The position numbers were made by a program, and so were the translations under genes. Below, piece by piece: positions 36,050 through 44,366 of a stretch of DNA of 64,000 nucleotides; the stretch's first letter is position 1; each line of letters opens with the position of its first letter. The stretch lies in contig NZ_JACVUP010000004.1 in NCBI RefSeq assembly GCF_016625195.1, positions 1 through 64,000 of the forward strand. Reading direction: 5' to 3'. The notes under the pieces are model-generated. The model was not told the DNA's origin and searched no databases. It saw only the letters and a program-made list of their open reading frames with translations. This DNA comes from Erwinia sp. S63. GTDB lineage: Bacteria; Pseudomonadota; Gammaproteobacteria; Enterobacterales; Enterobacteriaceae.

Positions 36050-37462
36050 ATGGCTGGGATTTCAACTTTAGGTGTGGGTTCAGGACTGGGTTTAAGTACC
36101 ATTTTGGATAAACTGACCGCCGCTGAAAAACAGTCACTGACACCGATTTCCAAACAGCAGTCTGCCGCCACGGCGAAGCTATCTGCTTATGGCACACTTA
36201 AAACCGCGATTCAGGCTTTCCAGACGGCTAACACCAAATTAAAGGATGCGAGTCTTTATACGGCGACCACTACCACTTCCAGTTCGAGTGCATTTAGCGC
36301 GGATACCAATGGCAGCGCGCTGGCGGGGAAATACACCATCAGCGTGGATCATCTGGCGCAATCGCAAACGCTGACCAGCTTGCCAAAGGCGGATGTCAAA
36401 GCAGCGATGGGTGATGGCAGCGATTCGCGCATCTTGAAATTTGTTACAGCGGACGGCAAAGAGAAAAGCATCACGCTGACCAAAGATCAGACCTCGTTGT
36501 CGGCGCTACGTGACACCATCAACAAATCCAATGTAGGTATCAGCGCTAGCCTGATTAAGGTATCCGGCACCGAATTTCGTTTGTCATTAACGTCATCAGC
36601 CACAGGTACTGATCACGCGGTCAAGTCACTAAGCGTGACCGGTGATGATACGTTGCATGGCTTTATTGGTTTTGATGCGGCTGACACCGCTAACAGCGGC
36701 ATGATGCAAAGCGTGGAAGCGCAGAATGCCAGCTTAACCGTCAATAATGTACCGATTGAAAGCAGCAGCAATACCATTTCCGATGCGGTGGAAGGCATTA
36801 CGCTGAAGCTGAATGATAAAACCACCGGCAATCAGACATTGTCGGTGAGTACTGACACCAGCAAGGCGAAAAACGCCATCACCGATTGGGTGAATTCTTA
36901 CAACTCATTGCAAGACACCATCGGCAATCTGACCAAATACACGGCGGTGGATGCGGGAAAAGATCAAGACAGCAAAAATGGCGCGCTGCTAGGAGATGGC
37001 ACGCTGCGTAACATTCAGACGCAGCTGAAGAGCATTCTGGCGAACTCCTCAGGTTCGACGGTATATAAAACCTTGAGCCAGGCGGGCATCACCACCGATC
37101 CGACCGATGGCAAGCTGAAGCTAGACGCCGATAAGCTCACCACTGCGTTGCAGGTTAAACCGGATGCGATTCGCGACATGTTTTCCGGTGATGGCAAGAA
37201 AACCGGTGTGACCACGGTGCTCGACACGACGTTTACCGCCTATCTGAGCAGTAAAGGCATTTTGCAGGGTGCCACTGATAGCATCAGTAAGAAATTAAAT
37301 CAGCTGACCGATCAGTACAACACCACCAGTAAACGCATTGATGACAAGATTGCGCGTTACAAAACGCAGTTCACCAATCTGGATAAGATGGTCAGCGTGT
37401 TGAACAACACCAGTACTTATCTCACCCAGCAATTCGAAAGCACCAATAGCAGCAAGAAATAA
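36050..37462 (+). CDS. fliD: flagellar hook-associated protein 2 (filament cap), orphan copy
   Basis: A 470-residue FliD. The N-terminus MAGISTLGVGSGLGLSTILD is the FliD signature that builds the D0 coiled coil, and the C-terminal helix (QYNTTSKRIDDKIARYKTQF) closes it. The middle holds the D2/D3 domains. It caps the growing filament and folds flagellin. No fliS, fliT or fliC is beside it, so it is outside the flagellar cluster and probably a second copy, or the only copy relocated. A clear sigma-28 promoter drives it. A hairpin follows the stop. Confidence 0.93.
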   Translation: MAGISTLGVGSGLGLSTILDKLTAAEKQSLTPISKQQSAATAKLSAYGTLKTAIQAFQTANTKLKDASLYTATTTTSSSSAFSADTNGSALAGKYTISVDHLAQSQTLTSLPKADVKAAMGDGSDSRILKFVTADGKEKSITLTKDQTSLSALRDTINKSNVGISASLIKVSGTEFRLSLTSSATGTDHAVKSLSVTGDDTLHGFIGFDAADTANSGMMQSVEAQNASLTVNNVPIESSSNTISDAVEGITLKLNDKTTGNQTLSVSTDTSKAKNAITDWVNSYNSLQDTIGNLTKYTAVDAGKDQDSKNGALLGDGTLRNIQTQLKSILANSSGSTVYKTLSQAGITTDPTDGKLKLDADKLTTALQVKPDAIRDMFSGDGKKTGVTTVLDTTFTAYLSSKGILQGATDSISKKLNQLTDQYNTTSKRIDDKIARYKTQFTNLDKMVSVLNNTSTYLTQQFESTNSSKK

Positions 37463-37483
37463 CTCTCCCGCCAGATTTTGAGA

Positions 37484-37510
37484 CTCAGGGCACTTGGCCT
37501 GTGCCCTGAG
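37484..37510. terminator. hairpin after fliD
   Basis: CTCAGGGCAC at 37484-37493 and GTGCCCTGAG at 37501-37510 form a perfect ten-pair stem. Few T follow on the plus strand, so its termination strength is unsure. Confidence 0.5.
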
Positions 37511-37614
37511 GATGACGCATGTATTTCCAACTCATTTTTGATGGCAAGTTCTCGCTCAATAGATAAGTAACTGCTAATGTGTTTGGGTCCCTATCCTATT
37601 TGCGGAGTGATCCC

Positions 37615-38226
37615 ATGCGCTACCACGATCCCGAATCTTCTCAGCAACCTTCTGCTGCGCCACTTAACCCATCGCTGATGGAACATCTGATTAACGCACG
37701 CAAGATTTTCATTACCGGCACCGTGGATGAAAAAATGGCCAAAGAGGTGGTGCAGAATCTGCACATCCTCGCCGCCATCAGCGATCGACCTATCACGATC
37801 TTTATCAACTCTCCCGGTGGTCATGCTGAATCGGGCGATATGATTTTTGATGCCATACGCTTTATCACACCCGAAGTGATCATGATTGGCTCAGGCTGTG
37901 TCGCCAGCGCAGGTGCGTTGATTTATGCCGCCGCCAATAAAGCAAATCGCTATGCGTTGCCTAATACCCGCTTTCTGTTGCATCAACCTTCCGGTGGCAT
38001 GCAAGGCCCCGCCAGCAATATGCAGATTTACAGTAATGAAATCGTGCGCATGAAAAATCGCCTCAATCATATTTTCGCGGATGCCACCGGTCAGGCGATT
38101 GAAAGGATTGAGCAAGATACTCAGCGCGATTTCTGGTTGAGTGCGGAGCAAGCAGTGGAATACGGTTTGGTGTCAAAAGTGATCGTCACCGAGCAAGACA
38201 TCACTGCGCACTACCTTGCAGCTTAA
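37615..38226 (+). CDS. ClpP-family serine protease, second copy
   Basis: A 203-residue ClpP-like protein. The catalytic triad is Ser98 (GCVASAGALI), His123 (FLLHQPSGG) and Asp172 (TQRDFWLSAEQAVEYGLV). FINSPGGH is the conserved loop. The ATG 37615 is used because GGAG lies nine bases before it. It has no propeptide of the E. coli type and no clpX or clpA next to it, unlike housekeeping clpP, so it is an additional subunit. It may form its own 14-mer or mix with the main ClpP. Confidence 0.88.
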   Translation: MRYHDPESSQQPSAAPLNPSLMEHLINARKIFITGTVDEKMAKEVVQNLHILAAISDRPITIFINSPGGHAESGDMIFDAIRFITPEVIMIGSGCVASAGALIYAAANKANRYALPNTRFLLHQPSGGMQGPASNMQIYSNEIVRMKNRLNHIFADATGQAIERIEQDTQRDFWLSAEQAVEYGLVSKVIVTEQDITAHYLAA

Positions 38227-38251
38227 ATAAGCCAGTGCTAATGTCATCAGC

Positions 38252-38566
38252 ATGATTGAAAATGCGATATTCAAAGCGCTGGCGGATCCGACCCGCCGTG
38301 CCATATTTGAAAAGTTGTCGGTGGGGCGCATGAACGCGACATCACTGCGAGACGGCATGGAGATTAGCCAGTCGGCGATGTCTCAGCATCTTGCCGTATT
38401 GCGCGGTGCGGGATTGGTGCGTGAAGAGCGGCAAGGGCGCTTTGTGAACTATGAAGTTGACCCGGTGGGCATGACGCTTCTGGTCAACTGGTTGGCAAAA
38501 TATCGTGCTTTCTGGCCAACGCGCATTGATGCCCTAAACAGTTTGCTGAAGGAGATGGATCAATGA
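38252..38566 (+). CDS. ArsR-family repressor
   Basis: A 104-residue winged-helix regulator: MIENAIFKALADPTRRAIFE, then SQSAMSQHLAVLRGAGLVRE, and a GRFVNYEV wing. No cysteine-based metal site is seen, so it is not an arsenic or zinc sensor of the classical type. It overlaps the SRPBCC gene by four bases (ATGA), a frequent pairing in which the ArsR partner represses the operon. The inducer is unknown. Confidence 0.88.
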   Translation: MIENAIFKALADPTRRAIFEKLSVGRMNATSLRDGMEISQSAMSQHLAVLRGAGLVREERQGRFVNYEVDPVGMTLLVNWLAKYRAFWPTRIDALNSLLKEMDQ

Positions 38567-38898
38567 GTGAAGCCGGGAAATCCAACCAACTGGTACAAGA
38601 ATATCAACTGGATGCGCCGCCTGAGAAAGTGTGGCGCGCTATCAGTATTGCGGAGTACCGGCAAGCCTGGCTACCCAATGGCGTATTAGCGGTGGCTGAA
38701 CCTGTTGCCAGCGATCCTGGTAAATCGATCCATTACCGGTTACGTGATGACGCGCCACCCTATCTGGAAAGTGACGTGACGTTTCTGATCGCGCCGGATG
38801 ACGCGGGCGGCACCCTGTTAACTATCGTACATCGCCTGAATGAACAGCACTTACCAGCTGCTAACGATGATGGGATTACGCTGATGCTGGCGGCATAA
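38563..38898 (+). CDS. SRPBCC / AHSA1-like protein
   Basis: A 111-residue START-like protein: VQEYQLDAPPEKVWRAISIA is the typical start of this fold, and GGTLLTIVHRL the last strand. It is shorter than the 140-150 residues usual in the family, with the final helix largely missing. The function is unknown; ligand binding in a hydrophobic cavity is the family idea. It is translationally coupled to the ArsR gene. Confidence 0.82.
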   Translation: MSEAGKSNQLVQEYQLDAPPEKVWRAISIAEYRQAWLPNGVLAVAEPVASDPGKSIHYRLRDDAPPYLESDVTFLIAPDDAGGTLLTIVHRLNEQHLPAANDDGITLMLAA

Positions 38899-38901
38899 CG
38901 C

Positions 38902-39309
38902 CTAACAAAATTGACTAATCATCGAAATCAACATGGGTTTTAAATTGCTCAATTCTTCCAGATGAGCGAGCGAGAGCGACTCCAGTAGTTGCTCCGCTTC
39001 CATTGTTAATCGCATAAAGGTCTTACGCTGATCCGTTGGATCTGACTCACGCAAGACGAATCCTGCCTCTTCTAAACGACTTAGTAATCCTGAAGCGCTG
39101 TGCGGTTTCAACATCAATCGTTCAGCCACATAACCCACCGTGGCATTACCCAATGCGGTGCCGCGAATCGTCAGCAACGCCTGATGCTGTTGCGGCGTCA
39201 AGCCCACACTGCGTGCCTGAGTTTCGCTAAAGGCCATAAAAGTCCGCAAAGTCGCGCGGAAATCTGCCAGTAACGCATATTCGGCGTCATTCATTTTGGG
39301 TTGTGACAT
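38902..39309 (-). CDS. MarR-family regulator
   Basis: A 135-residue MarR regulator with the winged-helix core GLTPQQHQALLTIRG, then VGYVAERLMLKPHSASGLLS and the wing RESDPTDQRKTFMRLT. It is divergent from the ClC channel gene. A palindrome lies between the two starts (39333-39355). The regulator therefore probably controls the channel gene and itself. The ligand is unknown. Confidence 0.88.
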   Translation of the reverse strand: MSQPKMNDAEYALLADFRATLRTFMAFSETQARSVGLTPQQHQALLTIRGTALGNATVGYVAERLMLKPHSASGLLSRLEEAGFVLRESDPTDQRKTFMRLTMEAEQLLESLSLAHLEELSNLKPMLISMISQFC

Positions 39310-39332
39310 GTTGAAAACCTTTCAATGTTGAA

Positions 39333-39355
39333 TTTATATCGTAATGCGATGTAAA
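39333..39355. promoter_or_regulatory. candidate MarR operator
   Basis: TTTAtATCG at 39333-39341 and CGATgTAAA at 39347-39355 around TAATG form an inverted repeat in the divergent spacer between marR and the chloride channel. Confidence 0.6.
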
Positions 39356-39390
39356 TTGCGCATCTCAATAATGTCACCAGGAGCAACATC

Positions 39391-41166
39391 ATGCGGGACA
39401 CGCTGTCCGACGCCCCACATCGACCCAAACTTTCTGACCACACCGTGACGAGGCGCGTCATTATACTCGTGCTGATGGGCATTCTGATAGGAACCGGCGG
39501 CGCGTTTGGTGCCATTGTTTTACTGCATCTCATCGCATTGATGACCAACCTGTTCTGGTATCACCAATTCTCGTTCGCTGAGCACATCATGCCAGGTAAT
39601 GCTACCGCGCTCCACATTGTGGCTGCTCCGGTGATAGGCAGCCTGATCATTGGTGTGATGGCGCGATTCGGCTCAGAGAAAATTCGGGGGCACGGCATTC
39701 CAGAAGCCATTGAAGCCATTCTCTATGGTGAAAGTCGAATGTCACCTAAGGTGGCGGTGCTTAAACCTCTCTCCTCTGCAGTGTCAATTGGTAGCGGTGG
39801 TCCATTCGGCGCAGAAGGGCCGATAATTATGACGGGCGGCGCTATCGGCTCTCTGTTTGCTCAGTTATTCCATCTCAGCGCGGCTGAACGTAAAACCCTG
39901 CTGGTAGCGGGCGCGGCTGCGGGCATGACCGCCATTTTCAATGCTCCTATTGCAGCAGTATTACTGGCGCTGGAGGTGCTGTTGTTTGAGTGGAAGCCAC
40001 GCAGCTTTATTCCGGTGGTCAGTGCGGTGCTGGTCTCCTGGTGTTGGCGCAATGCGCTGATTGGCACTGGCGCCATTTTCCCTTTCCAGTGGGTGACGCA
40101 TCTGCAACCGATGCAACTTATCGTGGCGGTCGGTATAGGTGCGCTGACTGGGGTTATTGCCGTTGCGCTGTCGAAAAGCCTGTATCGGCTTGAAGAGTGG
40201 TTCCATCAGTTGCCTGTCCACTGGATGTGGTGGCCTGCACTGGGTTCAGTGTTCGTGGGGATTGGGGGCATTCTTCAGCCACGCGTTTTGGGTGCCGGTT
40301 ATGTCAGTATCCAGAATTTGTTAGATGGCTCGCTGGCAATCAACATCATTATTTCGCTGCTACTGGTAAAAAGCATCGTCTGGCTGATCTCGCTGGGTTC
40401 GGGGACATCTGGTGGCGTAGTCGCGCCGTTGCTGATTATTGGTGGCGCGGTGGGTGCGATGGTGGCCCATCTGTTGCCCGGCTACGGTGGCATGCTAGTG
40501 ATGGCAGGTATGGCGGGGATTCTCAGTGGTGCCATGCGTGCACCCTTGACCGGTACACTGTTTGCTGTGGAAGTGACAGGCCATTTTGACTTATTGCCGG
40601 TGGCATTGGGTGCTGCGGTAGCTTCGTATGCCGTCAGCGTATTAATGATGCCTCGCTCGATTTTTACAGAACGTCTTGCACGCCGTGGACACCACATTGT
40701 GCAGGAATATGCTACCGATACCCTGGAAACCACCAAAGCGCGCCAAATTATGTCCTTAGCACCAGCAACTCTGCTGGACACTACACCTCTGGAGCAGGTG
40801 ATCGCCATCATGAGCGATGTGCGCGCGCATCACCATTATCCGGTTGTGGATGCGCAAGGTCGCTTTATCGCAGTGGTTTCTCGCAAAGAGATGGTCCATT
40901 GGCAGCTCCTGCAGCATGCTGCCGATACGACTTTGCAGGCGTTGATGGGTGAACAACCGCAAACGAGCGCTGATCCTGACACTTTGTGCAGCCACATTGC
41001 CGACTATCTGTACAGCGAGGAGGTAGGAATGGTGGTGGTCACCGATGCAGAATCCGGTCGGGTAAAAGGGGTAATTACGCGCCATGATATTTTCCGCGTG
41101 CGTTATCTGGCGCAACAGGCGGAGAGTTTCAAAGTGCGATATTTTGGTTCGCGCAAGTCAGCTTAG
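39391..41166 (+). CDS. ClC-family chloride channel/antiporter with CBS domains
   Basis: A 591-residue ClC protein. The membrane part (1-430) has the anion-binding motifs GSGGPFGAEGP (134-144, gating Glu142) and GSGTSGGVVAP (about 336-346). Two CBS domains fill the C-terminal part (IMSLAPATLLDTTPLEQVIA, and HIADYLYSEEVGMVVVTDAE). The presence of Glu142 fits either a proton-coupled antiporter or a channel. ClC of this ClcB-like form with CBS occurs in enterics in acid resistance. Divergent from the MarR gene; no partner gene downstream. Confidence 0.9.
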   Translation: MRDTLSDAPHRPKLSDHTVTRRVIILVLMGILIGTGGAFGAIVLLHLIALMTNLFWYHQFSFAEHIMPGNATALHIVAAPVIGSLIIGVMARFGSEKIRGHGIPEAIEAILYGESRMSPKVAVLKPLSSAVSIGSGGPFGAEGPIIMTGGAIGSLFAQLFHLSAAERKTLLVAGAAAGMTAIFNAPIAAVLLALEVLLFEWKPRSFIPVVSAVLVSWCWRNALIGTGAIFPFQWVTHLQPMQLIVAVGIGALTGVIAVALSKSLYRLEEWFHQLPVHWMWWPALGSVFVGIGGILQPRVLGAGYVSIQNLLDGSLAINIIISLLLVKSIVWLISLGSGTSGGVVAPLLIIGGAVGAMVAHLLPGYGGMLVMAGMAGILSGAMRAPLTGTLFAVEVTGHFDLLPVALGAAVASYAVSVLMMPRSIFTERLARRGHHIVQEYATDTLETTKARQIMSLAPATLLDTTPLEQVIAIMSDVRAHHHYPVVDAQGRFIAVVSRKEMVHWQLLQHAADTTLQALMGEQPQTSADPDTLCSHIADYLYSEEVGMVVVTDAESGRVKGVITRHDIFRVRYLAQQAESFKVRYFGSRKSA

Positions 41167-41174
41167 AAACCTTT

Positions 41175-41200
41175 ATGGCGGCCCGCAGGCCGCCATATTT
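41175..41200. terminator. shared terminator between ClC and MFS genes
   Basis: ATGGCGGCC at 41175-41183 and GGCCGCCAT at 41188-41196, nine pairs, then ATTT. It separates the convergent genes and probably serves both strands. Confidence 0.65.
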
Positions 41201-42407
41201 ACACTGATTGGTCAGCTTTCTTAAGTTTGCGAGATCCTGCCGCACCCGCACACAACAATGCCAGCAGCACCATCACGAGCACCGGCAGCATCGCCATGCG
41301 CAATCCGGCATGTTCGCCAATGAAGCCCAAGCCTGGCGGCCCCACTAAAAACGCCAGATAGCCGAGCGTAGCCGCGATGGTCACGCGAATCGCGCTGTTT
41401 TTGCCATCGCCCGCGGCCGAAACGGTTAACGGGAAACCCAGCGATGCCCCAATTCCCCAGAACAACACTGCCGCTGCTGCCAGCCATTGGTTGTTGGAGA
41501 AAATCACCATCGCCAGACCCAATGCGGCTGAGAATGCGCTGGCGCGTAATACCAGTACACGGCCCAGGCGATCCACCACATATCCGCCGAGGAAACGACC
41601 CACGGTCATGCCCGCAGTGAAACCCGCGTACACCAGCGTGCTTTGCGTGTGATTGAGATTATGACCATCGATCATCAGTAACGGTAGCCAGTCATTGGCA
41701 GAGCCTTCTGCCAGCGCCATCGCCAAAATCACCACCCCAAGGATCAGCAGCTGGCGGTCATGCAGCTCGCGTCCGACCTGAGCGAGGAAGCCGCCACTGT
41801 GCGACTGTTCATGTCGTTCGCTGTCGCTGGTGGCGGGTAAATGACGCAGGGCTGCGGAGACAATCAGCAGGTTCACCAGCACCATGAAGGCAAAGTGCCA
41901 GGTGATGCTGACATCCGCTGCCGTCATGGCAAGTCCTGATAGCGCGCCGATCAGCGTGCCAAAGCTGAAAAAGCCATGAATGGTGGTCATGATCGATTTG
42001 CCAATCAGTCGCTCAAACGCTGCGCCTTCGACATTTATTACCACATCGATCAATGCTGTGCCGCCGCCCAGCAACACCAGGCTAGCGAATACGCAGTATG
42101 CGTTATGCAGCAGTAAGGCATTAAACATCAGGGCGATGCCGGCTAACAGGAGAATAAAACCATAACGCATGACACGGCTAGTGCCGAAGTGGGTGATGAG
42201 TTTTCCTGCCAGCAGAACGCATAACATTGAGCCACAGGAAAAGCCGAACAGGATCATGCCCATCATTTCCGTGGAAGCATGCAGAATATCGCGCATGTAA
42301 GGCGTACGACTCACCCACGAAGCCCAGGTGAAACCGGGTAAAAACATCAGGCCGTAGATAGCCCATTTACCGAGTAGCTGTTGCTGTAAATCCATATTCA
42401 TCCCCAA
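41199..42407 (-). CDS. MFS transporter (YbjJ-like)
   Basis: A 402-residue membrane protein with about 12 helices. The early part, LPGFTWASWVSRTPYMRDIL, is close to that of E. coli YbjJ, and MGMILFGFSCGSML and GGTALIDVVINVEGAAFERL also follow the YbjJ pattern. The substrate is unknown. The ATG at 42407 is preceded by GGGGATGA. An alternative ATG lies two codons later. Confidence 0.85.
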   Translation of the reverse strand: MGMNMDLQQQLLGKWAIYGLMFLPGFTWASWVSRTPYMRDILHASTEMMGMILFGFSCGSMLCVLLAGKLITHFGTSRVMRYGFILLLAGIALMFNALLLHNAYCVFASLVLLGGGTALIDVVINVEGAAFERLIGKSIMTTIHGFFSFGTLIGALSGLAMTAADVSITWHFAFMVLVNLLIVSAALRHLPATSDSERHEQSHSGGFLAQVGRELHDRQLLILGVVILAMALAEGSANDWLPLLMIDGHNLNHTQSTLVYAGFTAGMTVGRFLGGYVVDRLGRVLVLRASAFSAALGLAMVIFSNNQWLAAAAVLFWGIGASLGFPLTVSAAGDGKNSAIRVTIAATLGYLAFLVGPPGLGFIGEHAGLRMAMLPVLVMVLLALLCAGAAGSRKLKKADQSV

Positions 42408-42438
42408 CCATAAATTATCGGAAAGGGTAACAGAAAGG

Positions 42439-42463
42439 CTCCCCGCGTGCGCGACGCGGGGAG
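42439..42463 (-). terminator. terminator of the second chemoreceptor
   Basis: CTCCCCGCGT at 42439-42448 pairs with ACGCGGGGAG at 42454-42463. On the minus strand it is followed by CCTTTCTG. Ten bases past the stop of the minus-strand chemoreceptor. Confidence 0.6.
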
Positions 42464-42472
42464 AAACAGTGA

Positions 42473-44110
42473 TTAAAAACTCTGCCAGTCGGCGTCATTA
42501 ACCACCGCTAAACGCTGTGGCTTGGGTAGCGATGGCGTATGGATGATGGTTTGTGGAACGTCAATGACATCGCTGACATGGAATTTACCGACCAGCTGAT
42601 TCAGGTTACCCGCCTGCTCTTGCAGCGATTGCGAAGCGGCCGCGGCTTGTTCCACTAAGGCGGCGTTCTGCTGGGTAACATCATCCATCTGATTAACCGC
42701 TTGCTGCACCTGAACGATGCCCTGGCTCTGCTCCACGGCAGCCGCAGCGATCTCACTCACCAGTTGACTCACCTGGTGAATGGCATCATTCATCATGTCC
42801 ATATTGCGGCCTACATCACTGGCTTGCGAGGCACCCGATTCGGTTAAACGATGAGATTCCTCAATCAGCACTTTGATCTCACGCGCCGCGTTGCTTGAGC
42901 GCTGAGACAGGCTGCGCACTTCACCTGCAACCACCGCGAATCCTTTGCCGTGTTCACCTGCGCGCGCCGCTTCAACCGCCGCGTTCAGTGCCAGAATGTT
43001 GGTCTGGAAGGCGATACCTTCAATGATCGAGACAATTTCGGTCACTTTGCGCGAGCTGCCACGGATCTCATCCATGGTCGACAGCATGGTGGTGAGCGAG
43101 GTTCCATTTTTCTCTGACAGCGCGCTGGCATTGGCTGCCAGCTGGCTCGCCTGCCGCGTGTTGTCTGCCGTTTGGCGCACGGTCTCACTGAGTTCCGTCA
43201 TGCTGGCAGCCGTTTGCTCCAGCGATGCCGCTTGCTGTTCAGTACGTGAAGAGAGGTCTTCGTTACCCGCTGAAATCTGCACCGAAGCGCTGCTCACGGA
43301 CTGAGAGGCTTTACGTACCGAAGCAAGGGCTTCAGAGACGCGCTGCATCAGGAGATTGAATGAGTGTGCCATATTGCCGACTTCATCGCGGCGGCTCTCG
43401 TCTGCGTTTAAGGTCAGATCGAGGTTCTCGCTGGCTGTCAGCATGACCTTGCCTACCGCGCCCAAACTGCGGCGTATGCGCATCACCGTAAACAGCGAGA
43501 ACAGGCCGAAGATCACTACAGTCGCGACTACGCCTGCAATGGTCGTCCAGAAGACAAAATGGAAGGTGCTGCGGTTGGTGGCGCGTAATTCGTCACCCGC
43601 GCTGATGTTGAGTGCCAACTGAGTTTGATAATCAGCGATCATCTGGCGAATGGCGGCACCCACACCACTATTTCCTTCCAGCAAACTCAGGCTCACTTCA
43701 TTCTGGTGAGCACGTGATGCCGCGAGAAATGCAGGTAACTGAGCTGCAACGCGCTGAATGTTATCAAAAGCGACATTAGTCAGGCGTTTGTCTTCCTCGT
43801 TCGAAATATCGTTTGCCATGTAGTAATCGGTCAGCGCTTTCAGTCCATTGATTTGCTCATCGATCTGTTTTTCTACGGCAGGCATGTTGCTGTCGTGAAT
43901 CTGGCTTTGGTGTTTGTACAGCGTAATGGCCAGCTGGTTGCTTTGGTCGATCAGTTTGCCGATGTCCTTAATCGAAGGAATGGCGTTGGTTTGCACAAAT
44001 TCAAAACGGTCCTGAAAACCTGACAGTAGCGAGAGCGCAAGAATCGCCTGCAGGATGATGGCGCCAAACAACATGGAAAGGGTCAGCAAGAGTCGCTGGG
44101 AGATGTTCAT
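42473..44110 (-). CDS. methyl-accepting chemotaxis protein with CheR/CheB pentapeptide
   Basis: A 545-residue chemoreceptor. Helix 1 is at 7-29; the periplasmic four-helix sensor is about 35-190; helix 2 about 195-216; then HAMP and the signalling domain with [18 protein letters not shown] at the tip. The C-terminus DWQSF fits the xWxxF pentapeptide that tethers CheR and CheB in high-abundance receptors, so it can be a main methylation receptor of the cell, unlike the 18657 copy. A sigma-28-like promoter lies upstream. The ligand is not known. Confidence 0.93.
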   Translation of the reverse strand: MNISQRLLLTLSMLFGAIILQAILALSLLSGFQDRFEFVQTNAIPSIKDIGKLIDQSNQLAITLYKHQSQIHDSNMPAVEKQIDEQINGLKALTDYYMANDISNEEDKRLTNVAFDNIQRVAAQLPAFLAASRAHQNEVSLSLLEGNSGVGAAIRQMIADYQTQLALNISAGDELRATNRSTFHFVFWTTIAGVVATVVIFGLFSLFTVMRIRRSLGAVGKVMLTASENLDLTLNADESRRDEVGNMAHSFNLLMQRVSEALASVRKASQSVSSASVQISAGNEDLSSRTEQQAASLEQTAASMTELSETVRQTADNTRQASQLAANASALSEKNGTSLTTMLSTMDEIRGSSRKVTEIVSIIEGIAFQTNILALNAAVEAARAGEHGKGFAVVAGEVRSLSQRSSNAAREIKVLIEESHRLTESGASQASDVGRNMDMMNDAIHQVSQLVSEIAAAAVEQSQGIVQVQQAVNQMDDVTQQNAALVEQAAAASQSLQEQAGNLNQLVGKFHVSDVIDVPQTIIHTPSLPKPQRLAVVNDADWQSF

Positions 44111-44175
44111 CTAATTATCCTTAATCTAAAAGCACCCCTGGTTCAGGAAAATCAGGGAATAGGGCAGATTAATAA

Positions 44176-44202
44176 CCATCGGCAGAATGTGAGATTTAGT
44201 TA
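44176..44202 (-). promoter_or_regulatory. sigma-28-like promoter of the second chemoreceptor
   Basis: Minus strand: TAACTAAA (44195-44202), 11 bases, GCCGATGG (44176-44183). The -10 is near consensus and the spacing is exact; the -35 is weaker. Confidence 0.6.
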
Positions 44203-44323
44203 ATTATTTTTTAGCGAGGAGTGATGGGGATCGGGGAAATCGCGGTGAAGGTGCAACATTTTTAACCGGGGTGGTACTCATTCATAGTGCCATTCAAAAA
44301 TAGCGACCTTCGATAACACAGCC

Positions 44324-44358
44324 CTCGTGCCGCTGAGAAGAGATCACAGCGGCACGAG
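44324..44358. terminator. 12-bp-stem hairpin downstream of glgX
   Basis: CTCGTGCCGCTG at 44324-44335 and CAGCGGCACGAG at 44347-44358 are perfect complements. It lies directly past the stop of the minus-strand glgX. T-rich sequence follows on the plus strand (CTTTTT), not clearly on the minus strand, so its direction is uncertain. Confidence 0.5.
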
Positions 44359-44366
44359 TCGTCTTT

